From positions 30,389 to 78,614 of the forward strand of contig NZ_JACDSF010000004.1 of assembly GCF_013449685.1 (NCBI RefSeq): a stretch of DNA of 48,226 nucleotides, read 5' to 3'. A program made the translations under genes and the position numbers. Within the stretch, counting starts at the first letter, position 1, and every line of letters begins with the position of its first letter. Under the pieces are notes generated by a model. The model was not told the origin of the DNA, searched no databases, and saw only the letters and a list, made by a program, of their open reading frames with translations. The DNA comes from Pectobacterium brasiliense. Its GTDB lineage: Bacteria; Pseudomonadota; Gammaproteobacteria; Enterobacterales; Enterobacteriaceae. This document shows positions 1 through 8,945 of this stretch, one piece after another.

Positions 1-110
1 GATGGCGGCGATCGTCACAACGAATAATCAACTCCCAGAATAAATAACCAATAATCGATACCGGTAATCTTGCTGGGATTTAATTCTCCCTCTGCATAAC
101 CCAAATTTAG

Positions 111-548
111 CTACGCTTGATTCTCATGTAATGCCAATATATTTTTCTCAAGACGCGAAACCAGCAGCGCTAATTCATCCACCTGCTCCGGCGTAATACC
201 AAATAAGACTTCACTACGTGTATGGCTAATTACCCCATTGACTGCCTGTATGATTGGTTCTGCTGATTCGGTCAGCATAATACGTTTTGCCCGACGATCG
301 TGCGCACAAACGTGGCGAGTGATTAACCCTTTTTCCTCAAGCTGATCCAGTGTTCGGACTAATGAGGGTTGCTCAATACCTATCGCTTTGGCGAGTTGAA
401 TCTGCGACTGCCCAGGAGGTAGATGGTATATGTTATGCAACGTGACCCAATGCGTCTGAGTCAGTTCAAGTGGTTTTAATCGATGATCGACCAGCGCACG
501 CCATACGCGCACCAGACGGGCTAAATCAGATCCTAATGGCAATTCCAT
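111..548 (-). CDS. slyA: MarR-family transcriptional regulator SlyA
   Basis: This 145-residue protein is a SlyA/RovA/Hor-type MarR-family regulator, a winged-helix dimer that relieves H-NS silencing and in soft-rot bacteria controls virulence and antibiotic genes (family knowledge). The sequence shows the near-invariant SlyA N-terminus ([15 protein letters not shown]) and the DNA-recognition stretch [18 protein letters not shown] at about residues 60-77, followed by the wing with DRRAKRI. Length matches E. coli SlyA (about 144). I chose the ATG at 548 rather than the GTG one codon upstream, because it sits 5 bases behind a good AAGGAG. The gene stands alone and reads leftward. The 227 bases upstream are AT-rich and probably carry its promoter. 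SlyA identity is confident; target genes are not visible here. Confidence 0.95.
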   Translation of the reverse strand: MELPLGSDLARLVRVWRALVDHRLKPLELTQTHWVTLHNIYHLPPGQSQIQLAKAIGIEQPSLVRTLDQLEEKGLITRHVCAHDRRAKRIMLTESAEPIIQAVNGVISHTRSEVLFGITPEQVDELALLVSRLEKNILALHENQA

Positions 549-775
549 CACCTCTCCTTATTGTTAGCACGCTAAGTTATATCCCTGGATTGCAATCAAC
601 TCTGATTTATAAAAATAAAAAATGACTTTCTTGTTGTAAATATAGATCCATATGAAATGGATTCTATCAAATAAAAGTCTTTTAAAAATGATCTCAGGCT
701 TATTTTATTCAATCGAACGCTCCTGCGTTACTTAAACAAAATTTCACGTAAATAGATCATCTAAGACAAGATAAC

Positions 776-1015
776 TTAGAACAACGATGGCTGACGGGAC
801 TCTGCTAGTGTATCGGATTTCTCTGAACGCTGTGAACGTTTCATTCTCTGCCGACACAAACGCAGCACATCCTGTTTCTGCGCATCACTCATTTGGCCCC
901 AACTAAAGCGCTCATTACGACTGCGAAAGCAACCGCGACAATATCCGCTTTCACCCGCCTGACAAATACCACGGCATGGATTAGGGACAACAAAGAGTTC
1001 AAGTTGCTCTGGCAC
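776..1015 (-). CDS. ydhL: DUF1289 protein, YdhL-like
   Basis: Small protein of 79 residues belonging to DUF1289, of unknown function. It carries four closely spaced cysteines in the pattern CRGIC...YCRGC (about residues 14-29), which could bind metal or an iron-sulphur cluster, then a basic stretch and a C-terminal QPSLF. E. coli YdhL is also 79 residues and ends the same way. The open frame extends 24 codons further upstream, but I set the start at the GTG at 1015 because AGGAGG lies 4 bases before it, and the resulting length and N-terminus (VPEQLELF) match the family. The gene reads leftward and lies between slyA and the divergent gloA, as in E. coli. Its role is not known. Confidence 0.85.
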   Translation of the reverse strand: MPEQLELFVVPNPCRGICQAGESGYCRGCFRSRNERFSWGQMSDAQKQDVLRLCRQRMKRSQRSEKSDTLAESRQPSLF

Positions 1016-1304
1016 AACACCTCCTACTACAACTCTATTTATTGAAGCCCTGTTCTTTACCGCTGGCAAGCCCAAACGGACAGTCACAATGAAAATAATT
1101 AGGTAACCATTGTAATAACTGACGATTTTTTTACACGCCAGGCAGCCTAAAATTGCCCCAACGCGCTATTTACCCCTCCTGAGAGTACGTTTTAACACAA
1201 ACCTCACCGTAGTGTCGCATTTTTAGCATCATCCCAACAGCTTGGACTCGGTAGCGCCACAACGCTATACTTTCCTCTTTGTTGCATTTTTTAACGAGGA
1301 CACT

Positions 1305-1712
1305 ATGCGCTTACTTCACACCATGCTGCGTGTTGGCGATTTACAACGTTCTATCGATTTCTATACCCAAATCCTGGGCATGCGCGTGCTGCGCACCAGC
1401 GAGAATACCGAGTACAAATACACGTTGGCTTTCGTCGGTTATACCGAAGAGAGCGAAGGCGCAGTTATCGAACTGACCTACAACTGGGGCGTCGACAGCT
1501 ATGATTTGGGCAACGCCTATGGTCATATCGCGCTGGGCGTTGACGATGTTGCCGCAACCTGCGAGCGCATCCGCAAAGCGGGTGGCAATGTCACGCGCGA
1601 AGCAGGCCCGGTCAAAGGCGGTACAACCGTGATCGCATTCATCGAAGATCCAGACGGTTATAAAATCGAATTGATCGAGAACGCCCACGCCGGTAACGGC
1701 ATCGGTCACTAA
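1305..1712 (+). CDS. gloA: Lactoylglutathione lyase (glyoxalase I)
   Basis: Cytoplasmic glyoxalase I of 135 residues, converting the glutathione hemithioacetal of methylglyoxal to S-lactoylglutathione. It is the Ni-dependent enterobacterial type. The four expected metal ligands are present: H5 (RLLHTML), E56 (VIELTYN), H74 (YGHIAL) and E122 (YKIELIE), and the length equals that of the E. coli enzyme. The frame is open upstream for 21 codons, but the ATG at 1305, preceded by ACGAGGACACT, gives the exact family N-terminus. A hairpin follows the stop codon, so it is probably a single-gene transcript. Next comes rnt in the same direction, as in E. coli. Confidence 0.97.
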   Translation: MRLLHTMLRVGDLQRSIDFYTQILGMRVLRTSENTEYKYTLAFVGYTEESEGAVIELTYNWGVDSYDLGNAYGHIALGVDDVAATCERIRKAGGNVTREAGPVKGGTTVIAFIEDPDGYKIELIENAHAGNGIGH

Positions 1713-1724
1713 TCTCCGTATTCT

Positions 1725-1747
1725 ACAGGTGCTGTATCGGCACCTGT
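1725..1747 (+). terminator. Probable terminator after gloA
   Basis: Perfect 8-bp stem ACAGGTGC / GCACCTGT with a 7-base loop, starting 13 bases after the gloA stop. It is followed by TCTCCCCCC, so the U-tract is weak. Termination may be partial, letting some transcription reach rnt. Confidence 0.5.
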
Positions 1748-1857
1748 TCTCCCCCCTCTTCAGCTATCTCCACCGTTTGAAACAGCACAGGCATGCTGCA
1801 TCTCCGGTCAAAATTTGCAATAATGCGCGCTGCGTTTTGCTAACAATTAAGAGAAAA

Positions 1858-2529
1858 ATGGCTGATAAAAGTGATCTGAACGCCCTGAGCGGCCGTTTTC
1901 GTGGGTTTTACCCGGTAGTGATTGATGTTGAAACCGCCGGATTTAATGCGAAAACCGATGCCTTGCTGGAAGTTGCGGCGGTAACATTAAAAATGGACCA
2001 AGACGGTTGGTTACAGCCAGATGAAACGCTACATTTTCATGTCGAACCTTTTGAGGGCGCGATTCTGGAGCCCGCCGCACTGGCGTTTAACGGCATTGAC
2101 CCCACCAACCCGCTACGTGGTGCCGTGAGCGAATATGATGCACTGCATGAAATTTTCAAAGTCGTGCGTAAAGGCATTAAAGATCAGGGCTGCAACCGCG
2201 CGATTATCGTGGCCCATAATGCTACATTCGATCATAGCTTTATGGCCGCGGCGGCCGAGCGCTGTAGCCTGAAACGTAATCCCTTCCACCCTTTTGCCAC
2301 TTTCGATACCGCAGCACTTAGCGGACTGGTGTTAGGCCAGACGGTCCTTGCTAAAGCCTGTATTACCGCTGGTATTGCGTTTGATTCCAGCCAGGCGCAT
2401 TCCGCGCTGTATGACACCAACCAGACGGCATTGCTGTTCTGTGAGTTGGTTAACCGCTGGAAACGTCTGGGCGGATGGCCGATTGCACTGGAAGAAAATT
2501 CGCTGGAAGACGCGTCAGCCGAAGACTAA
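1858..2529 (+). CDS. rnt: Ribonuclease T
   Basis: RNase T, a DEDD-family 3'-5' exonuclease that trims the CCA-end turnover of tRNA and matures 5S and 23S rRNA. The protein has 223 residues against 215 in E. coli. Visible active-site motifs are Exo I ([11 protein letters not shown] and E), Exo II (HNATFDHSF) and Exo III with the general-base histidine (HSALYDTNQ). The start at 1858 (MADKSDLN) is preceded by AAGAGAAAA and fits the family; the 43 codons open upstream do not resemble anything. It lies between gloA and the convergent grxD. In E. coli the helicase gene lhr follows rnt, but here it is absent. Confidence 0.96.
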   Translation: MADKSDLNALSGRFRGFYPVVIDVETAGFNAKTDALLEVAAVTLKMDQDGWLQPDETLHFHVEPFEGAILEPAALAFNGIDPTNPLRGAVSEYDALHEIFKVVRKGIKDQGCNRAIIVAHNATFDHSFMAAAAERCSLKRNPFHPFATFDTAALSGLVLGQTVLAKACITAGIAFDSSQAHSALYDTNQTALLFCELVNRWKRLGGWPIALEENSLEDASAED

Positions 2530-2542
2530 AAAGGCCGAGATC

Positions 2543-2571
2543 AAAAAACGGGTGCCATAAAGGCACCCGTT
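2543..2571 (-). terminator. Rho-independent terminator of grxD
   Basis: Perfect 10-bp stem AACGGGTGCC / GGCACCCGTT (2547-2556 with 2562-2571), loop ATAAA. Read leftward, the stem is followed at once by TTTTTT (complement of 2543-2548). It therefore ends grxD; read rightward it lacks a U-tract but may also slow rnt transcription. Confidence 0.85.
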
Positions 2572-2632
2572 GGCAGGATTTACGCTCGCAGCGTAACAAC
2601 GTTTGACATCGTCATCACGCTAGGCGAAAGCA

Positions 2633-2983
2633 TTATTCTTGATCAGCCTGCTGCGCTTTGTATTTGTCTGCAGTTTCTTTGATCAGCGGCTGTAGTTCAC
2701 CGCGCTGAAACATTTCAACTACGATATCACAACCGCCAATCAGCTCACCATCAACCCACAGCTGTGGGAATGTCGGCCAGTTCGCGTATTTCGGCAGCTC
2801 AGCACGAATGTCTGGGTTCTGCAAAATATCAACATACGCAAAACGTTCACCACAGGCAGACAACGCCTGAACAGTCTGTGCGGAAAAGCCGCAGCTTGGC
2901 AATTTCGGGGAGCCTTTCATGTACAGCAGAATCGGGTTTTCAGCAATTTGGCGCTGAATTTTTTCAATTGTCGGTGTCGTCAT
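2633..2983 (-). CDS. grxD: Monothiol glutaredoxin GrxD
   Basis: Monothiol glutaredoxin (Grx4 type) of 116 residues. It binds a [2Fe-2S] cluster with glutathione, usually in partnership with BolA-type proteins, and takes part in iron-sulphur trafficking. The CGFS active site is at residues 31-34 (PKLPSCGFSAQ), followed by the thioredoxin-fold TFPQLWVDG cis-proline segment and the GGCD glutathione-binding loop near residue 85. Sequence and length are almost those of E. coli GrxD. It is a single leftward gene with its own terminator. In E. coli sodB and ydhP lie between grxD/mepH and purR; they are missing from this stretch. Confidence 0.97.
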   Translation of the reverse strand: MTTPTIEKIQRQIAENPILLYMKGSPKLPSCGFSAQTVQALSACGERFAYVDILQNPDIRAELPKYANWPTFPQLWVDGELIGGCDIVVEMFQRGELQPLIKETADKYKAQQADQE

Positions 2984-3325
2984 CTTCTTGCTTCCTTAAT
3001 TCTATAGGATGGCTAACGTCCAAAACGCTAGCCATGAGCCGCCGTCAGAGGTACTACGACAGCGACATTGACTCAGGGATATTGTACCGATGCCACTAGC
3101 CACAAAAAAACGCCATTTTTTGTAGGGTTATTTTTCCCTTGAAGATATTCACCATTGATGAAATCAACGCCAGAAAACGCTGATAAATCAATCGAAAAAA
3201 TAACTATTAACGTTTTTTCACTATTCTGTATGAATAAAGCGACCATGCCCACTTTTTTATGACGCCGTTTTCAGGAATACTGTGCGGATTGAGCGAGTTA
3301 AGGATTATGTTCGGTCACTGTTATT
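2984..3325. other. Intergenic region between divergent grxD and mepH
   Basis: About 340 bases between two divergent genes, presumably holding both promoters. I see two short related segments, one near the grxD start (GCTAACGTCCAAAACGCTAGCC, partly palindromic) and one at about 3090 (CACTAGCCAC), and an AT-rich stretch with many A/T runs from 3105 to 3230. No ORF or recognisable RNA gene was found. Confidence 0.4.
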
Positions 3326-4177
3326 ATGCGCTTATTTATTACCCTTTTTATATTATTTTTCAGTAATCTATCCCTGAACATCGTTCAGGCTGCGCCGCAT
3401 ACCCCGCATTCTGCGCCAAAGAAAAGCGCCGTGGTAGAAACGAATAAGAAAAGCCGCCAAACAAAGGGTAATGCTAAGTCACCGACGCCGATCAAAAGCA
3501 AAAAACCAGAACCTACCGCCGTCAGCAATAAAACCAAATCCCGCACCCCGAGCAAAGTGACAGAAAAAAAGCTGTCACGGACGCAAAGCAGCACGCCCGC
3601 GCTCGTGAAAAAAAATCTTAAAAAGCTGAAGCCTGAAGAAGAGAAACAAACCACCGCACAAGCCAGAGTCAAAACCGGACTGAAGAAGAGCGCACTCAAG
3701 GGGAAAGCGGATAAAAATCCAGCGCCGACAGAAAAAGGAATGGCGCTAAGTGCAGCACATAAAAAACGCTATCAGCATGCCAAAACGACCGCAATGAATA
3801 AGTTGATGAGCCAGATAGGTAAGCCTTATCACTGGGGCGGTTCGTCTCCCTTTACCGGATTCGACTGTAGCGGACTGGTTTATTACGCCTACAAAGATGT
3901 CGTTAAGATCCAAATCCCACGCACCGCAAACGAAATGTATCACCTGCGTGACGCCGCTCCGATTAAAAAGAGCGAGCTGGAAAGTGGCGATCTGGTCTTC
4001 TTCCGCATCAATAATCGTGGCGCAGCCGATCACGTCGGGGTTTATCTGGGTGAAGGAAAATTTATTCAGTCGCCGCGTACAGGCTCAGATATTCGTATCA
4101 GCAAGCTGAGTGAAGATTATTGGCAGGAACACTACGTTGGCGCACGTCGCGTGGTGACGCCGCAGACGATTCGTTAA
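3326..4177 (+). CDS. mepH: NlpC/P60 peptidoglycan endopeptidase, MepH-like
   Basis: Exported murein DD-/LD-endopeptidase of the NlpC/P60 family, 283 residues. Residues 1-22 form a signal peptide ending IVQA-A. Residues 25-145 are a low-complexity Lys/Thr/Pro/Ser linker. The catalytic domain occupies about 150-280 with nucleophile C181 (GFDCSGLV), H236 (AADHVGVY) and Q248 as the likely third polar residue. The ATG at 3326 follows a weak ribosome site; no better start exists. Position next to grxD and before purR matches mepH (ydhO) of E. coli, where it cleaves cross-links to allow cell-wall growth. The basic linker is longer and more repetitive than I would expect and may bind the anionic wall. 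Function is by family inference. Confidence 0.88.
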   Translation: MRLFITLFILFFSNLSLNIVQAAPHTPHSAPKKSAVVETNKKSRQTKGNAKSPTPIKSKKPEPTAVSNKTKSRTPSKVTEKKLSRTQSSTPALVKKNLKKLKPEEEKQTTAQARVKTGLKKSALKGKADKNPAPTEKGMALSAAHKKRYQHAKTTAMNKLMSQIGKPYHWGGSSPFTGFDCSGLVYYAYKDVVKIQIPRTANEMYHLRDAAPIKKSELESGDLVFFRINNRGAADHVGVYLGEGKFIQSPRTGSDIRISKLSEDYWQEHYVGARRVVTPQTIR

Positions 4178-4221
4178 GAGACAGGTGTACGTAGTAGAGA
4201 AAAGCGCTGTGAAGAAAAGTG

Positions 4222-4259
4222 ATTCAGACACGTTTTATGCATCATCAACGTGTCTGAAT
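4222..4259. terminator. Bidirectional terminator between mepH and ynhF
   Basis: Perfect 13-bp stem ATTCAGACACGTT / AACGTGTCTGAAT with a 12-base loop, lying between the convergent mepH and ynhF genes. Read leftward it is followed by CACTTTTCTTC, a moderate U-tract; read rightward it has none. It probably serves mainly ynhF and partly mepH. Confidence 0.6.
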
Positions 4260-4287
4260 ACCTAACCCGCTCAGAGGCACCGTTCGG

Positions 4288-4377
4288 TTAGTTCAGCACC
4301 GCAATAAAACTAAACGCGATGATCACAGCCAACGAACCCACAGTTGTCAGCAAAGACATCTTCAGATCTGTATCCAT
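4288..4377 (-). CDS. ynhF: Small membrane protein YnhF
   Basis: A 29-codon ORF encoding MDTDLKMSLLTTVGSLAVII and a further hydrophobic tail ending IAVLN. It has the same length as E. coli YnhF, the same start pattern (M-x-TDLK-x-SL-TT), one predicted transmembrane helix at residues 8-27, and the same genomic place just upstream of purR. The start ATG is preceded by AAGGAG at 4384-4389 with a 6-base spacer, a strong ribosome site. YnhF is a known stress-responsive small inner-membrane protein of unknown function. Identification rests on synteny, length and the conserved N-terminal motif. Confidence 0.85.
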   Translation of the reverse strand: MDTDLKMSLLTTVGSLAVIIAFSFIAVLN

Positions 4378-4706
4378 GAATTACTCCTTATTAACGAACG
4401 AATTTTATCTGAAAACTTCATCTGAAAAGACACCACCATTCACAGCCAAACCCGTTTAGGTAGTAAAAGCCACAAATAATAGGGTTATTACGATTCTTTC
4501 ATAATTGTAGCGAAAAATCTCGGACGAATGCATCACTAATAGTATAAATTAGCCCTTTAACTTTCATGATAAATCGGACACAATCCGCTGTTTATGAAAG
4601 CGCTGCGTATCAGTCGAAAAACGTCAACCCAGATCCCTTCGGTATAACATTCGGCATTCTCCTTCTGAAATCCTGTTTTTTAGCTTAGAAGAAGAACATT
4701 AAACGT

Positions 4707-4722
4707 AGGCAAACGATTAACA
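4707..4722 (+). promoter_or_regulatory. Candidate PurR operator (PUR box) before purR
   Basis: The 16-mer AGGCAAACGATTAACA matches the PUR-box consensus ANGCAANCGNTTNCNT at all defined positions except the last two. It is 45 bases upstream of the purR start, fitting the known autoregulation of purR in E. coli. The match is seen; binding is inference. Confidence 0.6.
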
Positions 4723-4766
4723 ATATACTTACGTCTGCAACAGGTAAATTCAGGAGTCATTTTTAG

Positions 4767-5792
4767 ATGGCAACGATTAAAGATGTGGCAAAACGTGCTG
4801 GCGTTTCCACCACAACCGTATCGCACGTGATCAATAAAACACGTTTCGTCGCCGAAGAGACTAAGGCAGCCGTCAGGGCGGCAATCAAAGAATTGCACTA
4901 TTCGCCCAGCGCCGTCGCCCGCAGCCTCAAAGTTAATCACACTAAATCTATCGGTTTGCTAGCCACATCCAGCGAAGCCCCCTATTTTGCCGAGATCATT
5001 GAAGCCGTTGAAAACAGCTGCTATGCCAAAGGCTACACGCTGGTGCTGTGTAATTCGCATAACGATATCGGCAAACAGCGAGCCTATCTTTCCATGCTGG
5101 CGCAAAAACGCGTCGATGGCCTGTTGGTAATGTGCGCTGAATACCCACCAGAGCTGTTGTCGATGTTGGAAGATTATCGCAGTATTCCGATGGTCGTTAT
5201 GGACTGGGGACAGATGCATAGCGATTTTACCGATACGATTATCGATAACGCCTTTGAAGGCGGTTATATGGCGGGTCGCTACCTGATTGAACGCGGCCAT
5301 CGGGATATCGGTGCCATCCCCGGCACTCAAGAACGCAACACCGGCAGCGGGCGCTACCTCGGCTTTTTGAAAGCGTTGAAGGAAGCCGACATCACCATAC
5401 GCGACGAATGGGTAGTTCGGGGCGATTTCGAACCGGAATCCGGCTACAAAGCCATGCACAAGATCCTCGCACAGAAACAGCGTCCAACGGCCGTATTCTG
5501 CGGTGGCGATATTATGGCAATGGGGGCTATCTGTGCGGCTGATGAGCTGGGTCTGCGTGTGCCGCAGGATATTTCGGTGATCGGTTATGACAACGTGCGC
5601 CACGCGCGTTTCTTTACGCCTGCGCTAACCACCATCCACCAGCCAAAGGAGCGTTTGGGACAGTCCGCTTTCGCGATGCTGCTGGATCGCATTACCAGTA
5701 AGCGGGAAGATGCACACGTCATTGAAGTGCACCCGACGTTGATTGAACGCCGCTCGGTTGCAGACGGCCCCTACCTCGACTATCGCCGCTAG
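4767..5792 (+). CDS. purR: Purine repressor PurR
   Basis: LacI/GalR-family repressor of 341 residues, the same length as E. coli PurR. It binds hypoxanthine or guanine and represses purine and pyrimidine biosynthesis genes. Residues 2-22 form the helix-turn-helix ([20 protein letters not shown]), residues 48-56 the hinge helix ([11 protein letters not shown]), and the remainder is the periplasmic-binding-like effector domain ending in the family signature [11 protein letters not shown]. The ATG at 4767 follows CAGGAGTC. A PUR box upstream suggests autoregulation. Downstream a stem-loop closes the unit. The E. coli neighbours punR, punC and cfa are not here; ribE follows directly. Confidence 0.97.
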   Translation: MATIKDVAKRAGVSTTTVSHVINKTRFVAEETKAAVRAAIKELHYSPSAVARSLKVNHTKSIGLLATSSEAPYFAEIIEAVENSCYAKGYTLVLCNSHNDIGKQRAYLSMLAQKRVDGLLVMCAEYPPELLSMLEDYRSIPMVVMDWGQMHSDFTDTIIDNAFEGGYMAGRYLIERGHRDIGAIPGTQERNTGSGRYLGFLKALKEADITIRDEWVVRGDFEPESGYKAMHKILAQKQRPTAVFCGGDIMAMGAICAADELGLRVPQDISVIGYDNVRHARFFTPALTTIHQPKERLGQSAFAMLLDRITSKREDAHVIEVHPTLIERRSVADGPYLDYRR

Positions 5793-5843
5793 CCGCAGCC
5801 ATTCTGTACCGACGATTTTTTTATTCCTGCTGCTTCCCCTCTC

Positions 5844-5879
5844 TGCTTCAGCCAATTCTCTTGTATGCTGGCTGAAGCA
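5844..5879 (+). terminator. Probable purR terminator
   Basis: An 11-bp perfect stem TGCTTCAGCCA / TGGCTGAAGCA with a 14-base loop, about 50 bases after the purR stop, followed by GTTCTACATTT. The U-tract is interrupted, so efficiency is uncertain. Confidence 0.55.
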
Positions 5880-6186
5880 GTTCTACATTTAATCCCGTGT
5901 TTCATTTTCTCTGGTGACAGCCGATACCTCAGCGGCGATAAGTGTTGTCCTGAATGGCTTGGCACGCTCGCTTTCAGCAAAACTGGCCACGGCTTTCCAC
6001 ACGCTACACGGCCCGCTTCCGCCGGATGTTCAGCTACTATCTTAACTTTTGTGCAGGGGCTTTCAGAGCAAGGAAACTTCAGCTCTGGCAGGTCTTGTTC
6101 AGCACGGATGGAGTCGACGGTGGATTGCGCGTTGCGCGCTGACAGCATTGTGTGTTGACAGAAAGTCGTGTGCTGACTGAAAAGAG
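5880..6186. other. Gene-free stretch between purR and ribE
   Basis: About 300 bases with no convincing gene. Short open frames on both strands lack ribosome sites and resemble nothing I know. In E. coli this place holds punR, punC and cfa, so the stretch may be what remained after a deletion, but I recognise no fragment of them. Confidence 0.35.
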
Positions 6187-6216
6187 AAACCGGACGGTAG
6201 CAACGCCGTCCGGTTT
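6187..6216 (-). terminator. Terminator of ribE
   Basis: Perfect 11-bp stem AAACCGGACGG / CCGTCCGGTTT with an 8-base loop, just after the ribE stop in its reading direction and followed leftward by CTCTTTTC. Confidence 0.75.
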
Positions 6217-6238
6217 ACCAGAATGTGCAACGTAGGAA

Positions 6239-6874
6239 TTACTCTTCCTTGCCGAGCTCGCTCGCCTGCTTGCTAGCCAACACGCGCTCGACCGTATCGA
6301 CCACGGCCTGTGTCTGCGGGTCGATTTCGATATTAATCCGATTGCCCAGACGCTTCTGCCCCAACGTGGTACGGTTCAGCGTTTCTGGAATTAAATGCAC
6401 GCAGAAACGTCCACGGGTCACTTCGCCTACCGTCAGGCTGATACCGTCAATCCCAACGAAACCTTTATGCAGCACGTATTTCATCAGCGCTTCATCCGCA
6501 AGGCGGAACCAAATCTGATGATTATTCTCTGACACCTGAATCTTCACCACTTCCGCCGTACACATGATGTGGCCCGACATGACGTGTCCACCAATCTCAT
6601 CACCGAATTTTGCGGCACGCTCAATATTGACGACATCACCTTCATGAATATCGCCCAGATTCGTTAACCGCAGCGTTTCCTTCATGAGATCAAAACTGAC
6701 ACGATCGCCGTCAATGGCGGTTACCGTCAGGCAGCAACCGTTGTGCGCCACCGAAGCGCCGGGCACGAGCCCTGGCAACAGGTCGGGCGGGAGCTGGACA
6801 ATGTGCGTGCGAAAGTTGGATTTTTCTTCAATCGACACCACCGGCGCGGTGCCCTGAACAATACCGGTAAACAT
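6239..6874 (-). CDS. ribE: Riboflavin synthase, alpha subunit
   Basis: Riboflavin synthase (called ribE or ribC in enterobacteria), 211 residues. It dismutates two 6,7-dimethyl-8-ribityllumazine molecules to riboflavin. The protein begins with the diagnostic MFTGIVQG and consists of two lumazine-binding barrels, about residues 1-97 and 98-200; the second starts [12 protein letters not shown]-terminal amphipathic helix ([14 protein letters not shown]) mediates trimer formation in the family. The gene is single, leftward, with its own terminator, and divergent from mdtK as in E. coli. No FMN riboswitch is visible upstream, which is normal for this gene in enterobacteria. Confidence 0.96.
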   Translation of the reverse strand: MFTGIVQGTAPVVSIEEKSNFRTHIVQLPPDLLPGLVPGASVAHNGCCLTVTAIDGDRVSFDLMKETLRLTNLGDIHEGDVVNIERAAKFGDEIGGHVMSGHIMCTAEVVKIQVSENNHQIWFRLADEALMKYVLHKGFVGIDGISLTVGEVTRGRFCVHLIPETLNRTTLGQKRLGNRINIEIDPQTQAVVDTVERVLASKQASELGKEE

Positions 6875-7122
6875 GCGGTTTGCCTCTTAAAAACAAAGAA
6901 ATGACGTTGTGCAGTGTGCCCGATATTCCGCGGAAAACCAAACCGGAATACGGTACGTCAGAGGTTATCGAAACCGCAGCGTAACAAAAAGAATATATTC
7001 TCTTTCAAGCTGGTTTACTTTTATTAAGTCGTTACAATAACGTTCTCATTTTATTCTTGACGTTTTTCATATCCAGATTATTCATCCCGCTAGCAAAATT
7101 AAGTCATTCAAGGAAGGTATCC

Positions 7123-8496
7123 GTGCAACAGTATCTGACAGAAGCGCGTAAATTATCGGCGCTTGCTGTTCCTGTCATTATTGCGCAAGTGTCCCAAACG
7201 TCGATGGGTGTGGTTGACACCGTCATGGCCGGTGCTTATAGCGCCACCGATATGGCCGCCGTCGCCGTGGGAACCTCTATCTGGCTACCCGCCATTCTTT
7301 TTGGCCATGGCCTGCTGTTGGCGCTGACGCCCGTTGTCGCACAGCTCAACGGTTCCGGCCGACGCGATCGCATCTCTTATCAGGTGCGACAGTCCTTCTT
7401 CCTCGCCGCCATCATTTCTGTGCTTACGATGCTGGTGCTGTATCAGGGGGAATACGCCATTAACCTGATGAGCGACAGTTCGCCCGAGCTGGCTGCAAAA
7501 GCCATCGGCTATCTGCATGCGCTGCTGTGGGGCGTTCCCGGCTATCTGTTCTATCAGGTTTTACGCTGCCAGTGTGAAGGGCTGTCCAAAACCTACCCCG
7601 GCATGATGATTGGATTCATCGGGCTGTTAATCAACATCCCGATCAACTACATCTTTATCCACGGTAAATTTGGCATGCCCGAACTGGGCGGCGTTGGCTG
7701 CGGCGTGGCTACCGCCTCGGTTTACTGGATCATGATGCTATTGATGATGCTTTATACCCGACGCGCTTCCTGGCTACGCGATATCCGCCTGCACCGTCCC
7801 GCATTCCGCCCGGACGTTGCCGTGCTGAAGCGCCTCTTTGGCCTCGGTTTACCTATCGCGCTGGCATTACTTTTTGAAGTAACACTGTTTGCCGTGGTGG
7901 CACTGCTGGTATTGCCGCTGGGCGTCGTCGATGTGGCGGGTCACCAGATTGCTCTGAACTTCAGCTCGCTAATGTTCGTTCTTCCTCTCTCGGTTGGCGT
8001 TGCGACCACCATTCGCGTCGGACACCGCTTAGGGGAAGGTTCGGTTGAAAACGCCCGTATCGCCGCACACACCGGTATCATGGCCGGCGTGGCGTTAGCC
8101 AGCTGTACGGCCATTTTCACCACACTGCTGCGTGAGCCTATCGCCCTGCTCTACAATCAGGATCCGCTGGTTGTGGCAATGGCTTCTCAGCTCATGCTGT
8201 TGGCTGCCGTTTATCAAATTTCCGACGCCGTTCAGGCGATCGGCAGTGGTGTTCTGCGCGGTTATAAAGATACCCGGTCAATTTTCTATATTACGTTCAC
8301 GGCGTACTGGGTCTTGGGCCTACCGAGCGGCTATCTGCTGGCGTTGACGGATATTATCGTGCCGCGCATGGGGCCTGCGGGCTTCTGGTGTGGTTTCATC
8401 ATTGGCCTGACGGCAGCGGCCGTGATGATGGTGACGCGGATTCGTTTTCTCCAGCGCCAACCCGCCGCACGGATTTTAGCGCGCGCCGCTCGCTAG
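7123..8496 (+). CDS. mdtK: MATE-family multidrug efflux pump MdtK
   Basis: Inner-membrane Na+/H+-coupled drug antiporter of the MATE family (NorM/MdtK), predicted to have 12 transmembrane helices. From the GTG at 7123 ([10 protein letters not shown]) it is 457 residues, exactly the E. coli MdtK length. AAGGAAGG lies just upstream, whereas the 22 extra codons to the first possible start match nothing. Characteristic segments are [13 protein letters not shown] in helix 2, the NGSGRRDRI loop and [11 protein letters not shown] in the C-terminal half. The gene is followed by a strong terminator and then tRNA-Val, the same order as in E. coli. Confidence 0.95.
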   Translation: MQQYLTEARKLSALAVPVIIAQVSQTSMGVVDTVMAGAYSATDMAAVAVGTSIWLPAILFGHGLLLALTPVVAQLNGSGRRDRISYQVRQSFFLAAIISVLTMLVLYQGEYAINLMSDSSPELAAKAIGYLHALLWGVPGYLFYQVLRCQCEGLSKTYPGMMIGFIGLLINIPINYIFIHGKFGMPELGGVGCGVATASVYWIMMLLMMLYTRRASWLRDIRLHRPAFRPDVAVLKRLFGLGLPIALALLFEVTLFAVVALLVLPLGVVDVAGHQIALNFSSLMFVLPLSVGVATTIRVGHRLGEGSVENARIAAHTGIMAGVALASCTAIFTTLLREPIALLYNQDPLVVAMASQLMLLAAVYQISDAVQAIGSGVLRGYKDTRSIFYITFTAYWVLGLPSGYLLALTDIIVPRMGPAGFWCGFIIGLTAAAVMMVTRIRFLQRQPAARILARAAR

Positions 8497-8558
8497 ATAA
8501 CGTTTCATCCAGTTTACGTCGAAAAAAACGACATAATGGATACAACCCCAGCAATCGC

Positions 8559-8602
8559 ACTGGCAAGAGCACAAAATTGCATTTTTCCTCTTGCCAGTTT
8601 TC
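8559..8602 (+). terminator. Rho-independent terminator of mdtK
   Basis: Perfect 11-bp stem ACTGGCAAGAG / CTCTTGCCAGT (8559-8569 with 8588-8598) enclosing an 18-base loop, followed directly by TTTTCCCCTT. Confidence 0.75.
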
Positions 8603-8656
8603 CCCTTGCTCGCTACTATTCGCCTCGCTGTCAGACAGGCAGCACGGTATCTTAAT

Positions 8657-8733
8657 GCGTTCATAGCTCAGTTGGTTAGAGCACCACCTTGACATGGTGG
8701 GGGTCGTTGGTTCGAGTCCAATTGAACGCACCA
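8657..8733 (+). tRNA. valV: tRNA-Val (anticodon GAC)
   Basis: A 77-base tRNA with encoded CCA. The acceptor pairs GCGTTCA with TGAACGC, the D arm reads AGCTCAGTTGGTTAGAGCA, the anticodon GAC is at 8691-8693 in loop CTTGACA, and the T arm contains GGTTCGAGTCC. It is practically identical to E. coli valV and lies after mdtK as there. Its usual tandem partner is not adjacent but 11.5 kb away at 20248. Confidence 0.97.
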
Positions 8734-8945
8734 TTTCTTGTTTTTTCTTCGATTACGTCCTTTCTTTATTGTCTCTTATATTCGATTAGTGCTGCTATTA
8801 TCAGGGTAGCTACCCTCTATATCTGCTAATTAACACAGCGTCTGTATTAACAGGCCAGAAGCCATTTATGCCTCCAGCCTGCGTTTTCAGAATTGCTGAT
8901 TACCTAATTAGACTATTTGTGAATGAATACGACAGAGCGCCGCCG

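Noticed and set aside
15..30. A 15-base match between the left edge and the narQ start region (TCACAACGAATAATC)
   Set aside because: About one such match is expected by chance in a window of this size.
1..110. Possible end of a gene running in from the left edge
   Set aside because: All three rightward frames end within about 45 bases and the residues match nothing I recognise.
8399..8734. Reverse-strand frame of 111 codons over the first tRNA-Val
   Set aside because: It contains the well-known antisense-tRNA translation SGLEPTTPTMSRWCSNQLSY type and overlaps mdtK and the tRNA; it is an artefact.
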